From positions 1 to 6,138 of the forward strand of contig JAJUHH010000191.1 in NCBI GenBank assembly GCA_029267975.1: DNA of 6,138 bases, read 5' to 3'. The notes under the pieces are model-generated. The model saw only the letters and a list, made by a program, of their open reading frames with translations, searched no databases and had not been told where the DNA came from. How positions within the stretch are numbered: the stretch's first letter is position 1; every line of letters starts with the position of its first letter. The translations under genes were made by a program, and so were the position numbers. Source of the DNA: Clostridiales bacterium (GTDB lineage Bacteria; Bacillota; Clostridia; Lachnospirales; Lachnospiraceae). This document shows, in pieces, positions 1 through 6,138 of the stretch.

Positions 1-23
1 CATAAAACATTCAAAATCAACAT

Positions 24-29
24 AGGGGG
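24..29 (+). promoter_or_regulatory. Ribosome binding site of the SAMD9-like gene
   Basis: AGGGGG lies 8 bases before the ATG at 38, which is ideal Shine-Dalgarno spacing for a Firmicute and supports that start. A second AGG at 35-37 touches the ATG and is too close to act. Only 37 bases of upstream sequence are present, so the promoter and any upstream partner gene are outside the window. Confidence 0.8.
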
Positions 30-37
30 TACGCAGG

Positions 38-3000
38 ATGAGCATTCAAAGCATAATTGAAAAAGTCAAGGATGAAATGAGTGGCTATGACTTTAAGGAT
101 AAAGGCCATATCTTTCAGACTTATAACAGAAGTGTGGCTGCTTTTAAGAAGTATCAGGAAGCAGCTGAGAATGGAAGGGTAGATGATGCAATAGACTACA
201 TTTCTGAGGCTTGTTTGCGACTGGGCATTGTTGTAGAGTGGGCCTTTAAAAATTTGGTTTATTTTTATTACTCGGAACAGCTAGCCAATGATCCCCATAA
301 TTCAAGCAGAAATGATTGGGATCGAAAAATCAGATTTCGAAAAATCGAGCATCGGCGTAATCGCTATGTGGAAGTGAATATGACGGTTCATGATCTTGTA
401 ATGATCGTTAAAACAATATATGCCTTTGAGATATCTGAAAATAATCTGACTTTTCATGCAGTTGATAATCAAGAGGTACGCTATGATCTGGAAAATGGCT
501 ATAAGCATAACGGGGTCATTCCAAGTCCGGAGAGCTATGAAGTAACACTGCTGGAAATGAAAAGGATATTGCAGGTTCTTCTAGACCCTGAGCAGAAAGT
601 CAGCCTTAGGGACATAGATTCCCCCAAGGAAGGTGAATGGGAAGACCTATTTACCTCCTGCGAATATTTTCGTAAAAATCGAAGCTGCAGCTTGATTCTG
701 CTAACAGATCATATTGAGGATCCTGAGATAGTAAAGAATATATTTAAGGTCAAATGGGATCTGATTCTTGACTATAGCTATTCCGGCCAAGATAAGCTGT
801 CATTATATGATATGTATTTGTCCGTATTCGAAAATTCTATGGTACATTTAGAATATTTATCTGACATTTTTGCAGGATCTAATTTCCCGGTATCCAGAAC
901 CCCCTACTGGATCAGGCTGAATGGTGATAATATGAGCGCTGATAAGAGGCCTGAGAGTGATAAGGATCTTGCGCGCCATGCTATGAGAAATATGGATGTC
1001 TTAATCCGTCAATTCCACAGTGAGTATACAAAACCGGCCAAGGTAGTGGTACTCAATTGCAGTGACTATAAGGCCAGTACGAGAAAAGTCATTGATGCTT
1101 TACAGAGCAACTATGAAGAAGATGAGTTATTATTTCAACTTCTGGATTGCCAAAATTATTTTATTGATCGACTGGTAGATGAAATATATGAGCCTGAGCT
1201 TTTTAAGAAGTACGCCTTGTCCTTACCTGAGTTCAGTGAGGCCCTTTCTTTCCATATGGCAGACAATGTACAAATCCATAAAAACAGCATCAAAATACCT
1301 CATGCTAATATGGCGGACGGTGTGATACCTGAAGAAATCTATCAGAGTATGCGGGAAGTATTAGAATTAGTATACGAGGATATTGAGAATGATGTTCTTG
1401 ATGAAAAGGATGAGGAGAAATTCTACCGGGGTGAATGTGAGATAAGCTGGAATATGCTATATCGAAATTGCGATGTCCGTCACACCTCTGAGGTAGATAT
1501 CAAAGAATCAATTAAGAAGAGTATATTGGATAATAAGCGCAGTATTATACAGATTAAGTATGAACCGGGTGTGGGTGGTACCACCTTTTTACGCCGTTTG
1601 GCCTACCTGCTGCATAATGAAAATCCTACGGTTATCGTAGATAAGTATTATGAGAAGCTGGTGGCTGAATATATCTTTGATATTTATAACAGGAGTCGGA
1701 AGGCAATTGCTATTTTGGTGGATAACAATAATCTTACCAGCACACAGGTGGAACAGCTATACATGGAATTACGCTCCAATTATACCTTCACCTTCCAGAT
1801 TATTTATGTAACAAGAATGAATGAGCAATCCACCTCTGAGGAACAGAAGCGCTTGATGTTATTTAACAAGAATCAATGTCAGGAAATGAAAATGAGGTTA
1901 GAGCCTTTAATTGAGAATGATACCTGCTTAAAAAACCTGGAGGATTGCATTAATAAGGAGCCTTTTGATGAGGAACATAAACCTTTTATACTGGCTTTAT
2001 ATGCCTTTGATGAGAAATTCAAAGGAGTTCCGAATTTTATCAGACACTCCATGAGTAAGCTAAGCCCGGAAGATACTGATATCTGCTTTGTTTTGGCGCT
2101 GGCAGATTACGCAAATAATGGTGTTGATATGCAGTTTTTCAGATCCTGCTATACAAGTTCTAAGATAAGATATCTGAGGAATGTAAATACCCCTTTATCA
2201 CCCCTTATCAAGGTGGTGAATGATGCCAATGAGAAGCAGGAGTATTGCCGCATCCGATATTATGCATATTCCAAAGAAATCCTAAGCTATCTTTCAGGTG
2301 GAGAAACGATATCGTTCTTAAATTTGGTGGACCGGATAGCAGAATTCATAAAGGCTTCAAGAAGAAATAGCTATCAGGTTGGGAATAAGTCGATTATTAA
2401 TCTATTAAATACGCTGTTTATAACAAGATCAGAGGATAATGATATAAAAGAAGTATACTCCAGCCTATTCAATAAGTTAATTTCAGAGTCCCCCAGAACC
2501 AATGAGCATAATCCTAGTAATGATGCTGTCATAAAGATATTTAGAACCTTAGTGGAGGTCTATCCCGATCAGCCGCATTTTGCAGCCCATCTGGCAAGAT
2601 TTTATTTCTACACTATGGGAGACTATGATAATGGTTTTAAATATATTAATGGTGCCATTAAGTATGCAAAAAATCAGGAAGATATCAATCCTGCCAGCCT
2701 ATATCATATAAAGGCAATGGGATATTCAGCGCGAATTCAAAATAAGTATATTAAAAGAGAAGCGAATAATCTATTGAGGGCAGGCGAAGAGAATCTTGAG
2801 GATAATGTCATCAAGCTTCGTAGTATCCTGGACTCAATTCAGCTGGACGAGGCGGAGGCTTATAGCTACTACAGTATGGCCAAAGTTGAAAAAAATAGTC
2901 GACTTGTTGCAGATATCGCTGAAACAAAGCTGCGAATTGAAATTTTGAATTTATATAACAATGTTAAATTATTCTGTGCCAACAATCACATTGAGCCAAT

Positions 3001-4252
3001 GATCGCGGATACTTTAAGAGGAGATCAGCTGGATGAGATTGAAAATCTAATTGAGGATAGTAAGTATATTGCTCAGGAAGAGGATGGCGAGATTAACCTT
3101 GAAAACCTGAAGAAGATAGAGGAAAATGAAAGAAATCTGGCTTTGGCAAGAGCTAGCCAGGAGGAGATTCGACAGATCTGCCATCAAATGATTAATAGCG
3201 GAGATCGTCAGAAGAGGCCCAAATATAGAAGAATTCTTTCAAGAATTTATAGTGAAGAGGTTAAAGACAATTATTCAAGCCCGGAGAGCCAGGAGAAACT
3301 GAAGGAAATCGTACGGATGATGGAAGAAAATATGGAAGTTAACCTCATCAATAATGCTAATTTTAGAATTTGGTTTAAAGCAATCAGGCATATTGAGGTT
3401 GATGATACAGAAAAGATGCTGGAGGATGTTCTCTTAAAGCTTGATAAGTGGACAGCAGAGCCCAACGCACCTGCGGAAGCTTATTACTATAAGTTCATTG
3501 TAAAGTTTATTCAAGCCTATGAGCAGAACTCCTTAGCGGTTGATTCTGCTTCCCAGAATGATTTATCTAAGATGCTTACAGATCTGAAGACTGCTGCTAA
3601 GAATATGCCCAAAAAGACAATTCCTTTTGAATGGCTGACGGTAAATGGTCGTGGCCTGCAAAGACTGGTACCGAATAATGAGTTTAACAAAATGTGCAAG
3701 AACAGTAATCCCAGTGATATCTTAACATTGGTGATTGGGCAGTTGCCAAGAAAAGAAAGCTTCAATGGAAAATCAGCCTATATCGCATATAATGGTTTAG
3801 AGATATACTTTAATCCTCAGTCAATTAAAAATATTAATTCTCAGTATGAGAATCAGTATGTACAAACCGGAATAGGATTCAGCTATGACGGTCTGCGATC
3901 CTACCACGATTCTATCAGGATTGCAAAGGCAATAGACACGCATCCCAAGAAAGTGGTTTGCGAGTTGAACCAGATCTATACCGTTGAAGTGTTTGACTGG
4001 AATCAAAAATATGTTAAGACCTCCGTGGTAGGCAACAGAGAAGAAGAGGTTGATATTCGTTATGCAGATATGACATCGTTGGGATATACTCCGGAGAATC
4101 CTCCTGAGAAAGGAACCTCTCTGAAAGTGCTCCTGACAAGAAAGGCTAATCTAAACGGCAAATGGATCTGGAATGGGACTTGCGATTTCCACAAAGACAG
4201 TTGGGAGAATAAGCCTTTCCAAAAAATCTTTGATCAATTAAATAATAATTAA
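38..4252 (+). CDS. SAMD9-like STAND NTPase, candidate antiviral/stress sensor
   Basis: This is a 1404-residue protein with no signal peptide or membrane segment, so it is probably cytoplasmic. Seen in order: an all-helical N-terminal domain (about 1-185) ending in a HEPN-like helix pair with N153 and H157; an alpha/beta region (about 195-400) with strands near 218-223, 240-245 and 335-341; an F-Y-R-G block at 462-465 with S470-W471; a P-loop E-P-G-V-G-G-T-T at 509-516 lacking the usual lysine; a Walker B strand A-I-L-V-D ending at D562; a sensor-like strand ending T592-R593; a helical TPR-like block (about 838-880); a charged helix, possibly coiled coil (about 1015-1050); G-R-G-L at 1204-1207; and G-F-S-Y-D-G-L at 1280-1286, then about 115 more residues. 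As I remember human SAMD9/SAMD9L, the F-Y-R-G, GGTT, L-A-R-x-F-Y, G-x-x-G-L and L-G-F-S-x-x-G motifs occur there in the same order. Those proteins are interferon-linked antiviral factors, predicted STAND-type NTPases with TPR and OB-fold parts. A bacterial defence role is inference. Membership in the SAMD9-like group is fairly sure; the substrate and effector activity are unknown. It appears to be transcribed alone and ends in two in-frame stops (4250 and 4256). Confidence 0.8.
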   Translation: MSIQSIIEKVKDEMSGYDFKDKGHIFQTYNRSVAAFKKYQEAAENGRVDDAIDYISEACLRLGIVVEWAFKNLVYFYYSEQLANDPHNSSRNDWDRKIRFRKIEHRRNRYVEVNMTVHDLVMIVKTIYAFEISENNLTFHAVDNQEVRYDLENGYKHNGVIPSPESYEVTLLEMKRILQVLLDPEQKVSLRDIDSPKEGEWEDLFTSCEYFRKNRSCSLILLTDHIEDPEIVKNIFKVKWDLILDYSYSGQDKLSLYDMYLSVFENSMVHLEYLSDIFAGSNFPVSRTPYWIRLNGDNMSADKRPESDKDLARHAMRNMDVLIRQFHSEYTKPAKVVVLNCSDYKASTRKVIDALQSNYEEDELLFQLLDCQNYFIDRLVDEIYEPELFKKYALSLPEFSEALSFHMADNVQIHKNSIKIPHANMADGVIPEEIYQSMREVLELVYEDIENDVLDEKDEEKFYRGECEISWNMLYRNCDVRHTSEVDIKESIKKSILDNKRSIIQIKYEPGVGGTTFLRRLAYLLHNENPTVIVDKYYEKLVAEYIFDIYNRSRKAIAILVDNNNLTSTQVEQLYMELRSNYTFTFQIIYVTRMNEQSTSEEQKRLMLFNKNQCQEMKMRLEPLIENDTCLKNLEDCINKEPFDEEHKPFILALYAFDEKFKGVPNFIRHSMSKLSPEDTDICFVLALADYANNGVDMQFFRSCYTSSKIRYLRNVNTPLSPLIKVVNDANEKQEYCRIRYYAYSKEILSYLSGGETISFLNLVDRIAEFIKASRRNSYQVGNKSIINLLNTLFITRSEDNDIKEVYSSLFNKLISESPRTNEHNPSNDAVIKIFRTLVEVYPDQPHFAAHLARFYFYTMGDYDNGFKYINGAIKYAKNQEDINPASLYHIKAMGYSARIQNKYIKREANNLLRAGEENLEDNVIKLRSILDSIQLDEAEAYSYYSMAKVEKNSRLVADIAETKLRIEILNLYNNVKLFCANNHIEPMIADTLRGDQLDEIENLIEDSKYIAQEEDGEINLENLKKIEENERNLALARASQEEIRQICHQMINSGDRQKRPKYRRILSRIYSEEVKDNYSSPESQEKLKEIVRMMEENMEVNLINNANFRIWFKAIRHIEVDDTEKMLEDVLLKLDKWTAEPNAPAEAYYYKFIVKFIQAYEQNSLAVDSASQNDLSKMLTDLKTAAKNMPKKTIPFEWLTVNGRGLQRLVPNNEFNKMCKNSNPSDILTLVIGQLPRKESFNGKSAYIAYNGLEIYFNPQSIKNINSQYENQYVQTGIGFSYDGLRSYHDSIRIAKAIDTHPKKVVCELNQIYTVEVFDWNQKYVKTSVVGNREEEVDIRYADMTSLGYTPENPPEKGTSLKVLLTRKANLNGKWIWNGTCDFHKDSWENKPFQKIFDQLNNN

Positions 4253-4270
4253 TACTAAAGGGATAGTAAC

Positions 4271-4339
4271 AATCTGCTGTTTCTCATCAAAAAGGTATAT
4301 GTCATTGAGTGGCATATACCTTTTTGATTGCAGCAGATT
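4271..4339 (+). terminator. Nested hairpin terminator after the SAMD9-like gene
   Basis: The inner stem pairs 4286-4304 with 4310-4328: 19 base pairs with one G-U wobble and loop TTGAG. It carries A5 on the left arm and T5 on the right, so it could terminate in both directions. Outside it, AATCTGCTG at 4271-4279 pairs perfectly with CAGCAGATT at 4331-4339, separated from the inner stem by an internal loop of 6 and 2 bases. The position, 18 bases past the stop codon, fits a rho-independent terminator. The outer stem is more than termination needs; it may be an RNA-stabilising extension or a palindromic repeat unit. No target-site duplication is visible at its edges. Confidence 0.85.
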
Positions 4340-4341
4340 AG

Positions 4342-4452
4342 GAAAACGAATATGCACTCATTTTATATAATTATCGCAGTGAGGATGATGAAGTTATGCG
4401 CTATCTGAACTTGATTTATGAATACTTGCAGAGTAATATAGAAATAAAATGA
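4342..4452 (+). pseudogene. Start-less 3' remnant of an unidentified gene
   Basis: One frame stays open for 36 codons between a TAG at 4339-4341 and a TGA at 4450-4452, and its translation has a natural protein-like composition: E-N-E-Y-A-L-I-L-Y-N-Y-R-S-E-D-D-E-V-M-R, then Y-L-N-L-I-Y-E-Y-L-Q-S-N-I-E-I-K. It reads as a strand, an acidic turn and a final amphipathic helix, a common way for a bacterial protein to end. There is no start codon near its beginning; the only in-frame ATG is at 4396, without a ribosome binding site. I therefore read it as the tail of a gene whose body has been lost, its left edge meeting the terminator. The parent family is not recognised; a transcription regulator's C-terminus is one weak possibility. 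It could also be chance, since 36 open codons is short. Confidence 0.4.
4411..4439 (+). promoter_or_regulatory. Candidate sigma-A promoter of the DUF4091 gene
   Basis: TTGATT (4411-4416) and TAATAT (4434-4439) are separated by exactly 17 bases. Each matches four of six consensus positions. Transcription would start near 4446, leaving a short leader that still contains the AGGAG at 4459. An independent promoter is expected here because a strong terminator precedes the gene. The region is AT-rich, so chance matches are likely. A perfect TATAAT at 4366-4371 is an alternative -10 but has no acceptable -35. Confidence 0.35.
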
Positions 4453-4458
4453 CGAAAT

Positions 4459-4463
4459 AGGAG
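4459..4463 (+). promoter_or_regulatory. Ribosome binding site of the DUF4091 gene
   Basis: AGGAG lies 6 bases before the ATG at 4470 and 9 bases before a second in-frame ATG at 4473. Both spacings are workable, so the start is uncertain by one codon. No better upstream start exists in this frame close to the site. Confidence 0.75.
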
Positions 4464-4469
4464 ATATTC

Positions 4470-6131
4470 ATGATGCAGGAGTATGAATTTATGCTGGTGA
4501 GTTCCTTGGAGAAGGTTTTTCCTGGGATTACTCCAAAAATCAAAATTGCACCCATGGTAAGCGGTCTGGCAGGGGAGACCGTCTCCTTCCAATTAGCCTA
4601 CAAGCTGGATGAGGAGCCCCATGAATCAAGTCGCTATAAGATGGACATCTGTTTGGATCCAAAGCTAAAGGATCAGCTGCAAATCCGCAGCGTTGCGCTT
4701 GTGCCTTCCGAACTGCCTGCTTATAAAAGGAAGGATGATAATTATATCACCACAGAACCGGGATTATTTCCGGATTTATTATTGCCTAAGCAGGATATGT
4801 TATTGAAAGCCTTCCCTGGGCAGTGGAGAGCCGTATGGTTTGATATCACAATAACAAAGGATATGGGGACAGCAGCTTATCCCATAGTGATCAAAATTGA
4901 GAAGGATCAGAACATCATATGGGAGGACAGCTTTACCCTTCAGACCATTGATACCTTGCTGCCTCCCCAGGAGTTAATCCATACCCAGTGGTTCCATGCG
5001 GACTGTCTGGCACAATATTATAAGGTTCCTGTATTCTCTGAGGAGCACTGGAGGATTATCGAGAATTTTGTTGAGACCGCAGTAAAACATGGTATGAATA
5101 TGCTGCTTACTCCTATCTTTACCCCGCCTCTTGATACCAAAGTGGGAGGAGAAAGAACTACGGTTCAGTTAGTTGGGATTAAGAAAGAAGGACAGAACTA
5201 TGTCTTCGATTTTGAACAACTGAGGCGTTGGATTGCCATGTGTAAGAGAACAGGAATGAAGTATATCGAAATCTGCCACCTATTTACCCAGTGGGGGGCA
5301 AAACATGCTCCTAAGATTATGGCAGAGGTAGACGGCAAGCTTGAAAAGATCTTTGGATGGGAGACGGATGCAACAGCTCCGGTATATTCTGAATTCCTGC
5401 ATCAGCTTATCCCTGAACTAAAAAAGGTATTAGCTTCCGAAGGTGTACTTGAGCATACTTATTTTCATATTTCGGATGAACCAAATGATTCCTGTAAGGA
5501 ATCTTATGCAGCGGCTAAGGAGGTCGTAAAAGACCTACTTCAGGGATGCAAGGTAATAGATGCATTGAGCAGCTATGACTTTTATAAGGAAGGTTTGGTA
5601 GAAAAGCCTGTTCCCTGCAACGACCATGTTCAGCCCTTTATCGAGGCGGGAGTACCTAATCTATGGACCTATTATTGCTGTGCACAGACTGTGGATGTCA
5701 GCAATCGCTTCTTTTCCATGCCCTCCGCACGTAATCGTATTCTTGGTCTTCAGCTCTATCTGTACGATATCGAGGGATTTTTACATTGGGGCTATAATTT
5801 CTATAATACACAGTATTCTACAGCAGCCATCGATCCATATCGGGTAAGCGATGCGGGCGGTGCATTTGCTTCGGGAGATCCCTATATTGTGTATCCGGCA
5901 GAAGATGGAACAGCCTACGAATCCATACGGCTTATGGTTCTATCCGAGGCGCTATACGATTTGCGGGCTTTAAAGCTGTTAGAATACCTAACGAGCAGAG
6001 CATATGTGGAAGCGCTTATTTATGAAGAATATAAGGAGAAGATAACCTTTAAGAAATATCCAAGGAATCCGGAATATCTTCTTGGCTTAAGAGAGAAAGT
6101 AAATCAGGAAATATTAAAGCATCGTCAGTAA
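4470..6131 (+). CDS. DUF4091 / GH123-like glycoside hydrolase family protein
   Basis: This is a complete 553-residue protein. Residues about 1-165 look like a beta-sandwich domain, and the rest like a TIM-barrel catalytic domain. Barrel-type features include H-T-Q-W-F-H at 171-176, H-L-F-T-Q-W at 270-275, F-H-I-S-D-E-P at 332-338, L-W-T-Y-Y at 398-402, the aromatic stretch H-W-G-Y-N at 439-443, and the D-P-Y-I-V-Y-P block at 470-476 followed by S-I-R-L. This last pattern is the hallmark I know for DUF4091, the domain related to GH123 beta-N-acetylgalactosaminidases. GH123 enzymes use an adjacent Asp-Glu pair in substrate-assisted catalysis; D336-E337 sits in the expected place, so activity is plausible. 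There is no signal peptide, so it would act in the cytoplasm on imported oligosaccharides or glycosides. The actual sugar cannot be told from sequence; many DUF4091 proteins are uncharacterised. No transporter or other sugar gene lies within the window. Confidence 0.85.
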   Translation: MMQEYEFMLVSSLEKVFPGITPKIKIAPMVSGLAGETVSFQLAYKLDEEPHESSRYKMDICLDPKLKDQLQIRSVALVPSELPAYKRKDDNYITTEPGLFPDLLLPKQDMLLKAFPGQWRAVWFDITITKDMGTAAYPIVIKIEKDQNIIWEDSFTLQTIDTLLPPQELIHTQWFHADCLAQYYKVPVFSEEHWRIIENFVETAVKHGMNMLLTPIFTPPLDTKVGGERTTVQLVGIKKEGQNYVFDFEQLRRWIAMCKRTGMKYIEICHLFTQWGAKHAPKIMAEVDGKLEKIFGWETDATAPVYSEFLHQLIPELKKVLASEGVLEHTYFHISDEPNDSCKESYAAAKEVVKDLLQGCKVIDALSSYDFYKEGLVEKPVPCNDHVQPFIEAGVPNLWTYYCCAQTVDVSNRFFSMPSARNRILGLQLYLYDIEGFLHWGYNFYNTQYSTAAIDPYRVSDAGGAFASGDPYIVYPAEDGTAYESIRLMVLSEALYDLRALKLLEYLTSRAYVEALIYEEYKEKITFKKYPRNPEYLLGLREKVNQEILKHRQ

Positions 6132-6138
6132 CAGGTAA

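Noticed and set aside
302..508. Minus-strand open frame of 68 codons inside the large gene
   Set aside because: It is fully covered by a gene with clear family motifs on the plus strand; its translation is a hydrophobic shadow with no recognisable features.
38..1420. SAM domain or AlbA_2/Schlafen-like nuclease at the N-terminus, as in animal SAMD9
   Set aside because: Neither set of motifs is visible; the region is better described as a HEPN-like helical part followed by an alpha/beta region.
3271..4006. Three minus-strand open frames (3271-3465, 3517-3765, 3821-4006)
   Set aside because: All lie opposite the conserved C-terminal part of the large gene and have Ser/Leu/Phe-rich translations typical of antisense shadows.
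4366..4371. Perfect TATAAT as a -10 box
   Set aside because: No -35 within 16-18 bases and no extended -10 TG; probably chance in AT-rich DNA.
4352..4408. Small ORF starting at the ATG at 4352 (M-H-S-F-Y-I-I-I...)
   Set aside because: Only 18 residues, no ribosome binding site, and the overlapping frame looks more protein-like.
4253..4469. Riboswitch or T-box leader before the DUF4091 gene
   Set aside because: The hairpin lies before any plausible promoter of that gene and directly follows the upstream stop codon; no conserved riboswitch core was recognised.
5626..5847. Plus-strand 73-codon frame inside the DUF4091 gene
   Set aside because: It overlaps the most conserved part of the glycosidase-type domain in another frame and looks like a shadow.
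38..6131. Two-gene operon linking the NTPase and the glycosidase
   Set aside because: A 217-base gap with a strong terminator, a gene remnant and a candidate promoter lies between them, and the predicted functions are unrelated.

Overview
The window fits a low- to mid-GC Firmicute, most likely a clostridial or Lachnospiraceae-type anaerobe. The reasons are AT-rich codon use, strong purine-rich ribosome binding sites (AGGGGG, AGGAG), an A-tract/T-tract hairpin terminator, and a DUF4091 glycosidase of the kind common in that group. This placement is inference from style, with no marker gene behind it.

Layout: (1) 38-4252 (+) is one very large gene of 1404 codons. (2) 4253-4469 is intergenic: a nested hairpin/terminator, a short start-less reading frame that looks like the 3' end of a lost gene, and a candidate promoter. 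(3) 4470-6131 (+) is a cytoplasmic DUF4091/GH123-like glycoside hydrolase-type protein. The last 7 bases hold nothing recognisable. No tRNA, rRNA, CRISPR array or insertion sequence was seen.

The large gene is the main discovery candidate. Its product shares, in the same order, several signature motifs of the animal antiviral proteins SAMD9/SAMD9L. These are an F-Y-R-G...S-W block just before the ATPase, a lysine-less P-loop (P-G-V-G-G-T-T), a Walker B strand, a helical TPR-like block with an L-A-R-x-F-Y core, a late G-R-G-L motif and a C-terminal G-F-S-x-x-G-L-x-x-Y motif. It has no SAM domain and no recognisable AlbA_2/Schlafen-like nuclease. Instead it starts with a helical domain resembling HEPN, followed by an unassigned alpha/beta region where SAMD9 has a SIR2-like module. 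I read it as a bacterial SAMD9-like STAND NTPase and a candidate single-protein anti-phage or stress sensor. The comparison with SAMD9 is from memory, not from a search.

The two genes do not look like one functional unit. A terminator separates them, the second has its own ribosome binding site and probably its own promoter, and its predicted role is in carbohydrate metabolism. The gene fragment just after the terminator suggests that the SAMD9-like gene was inserted beside the glycosidase locus and removed most of a former neighbour.
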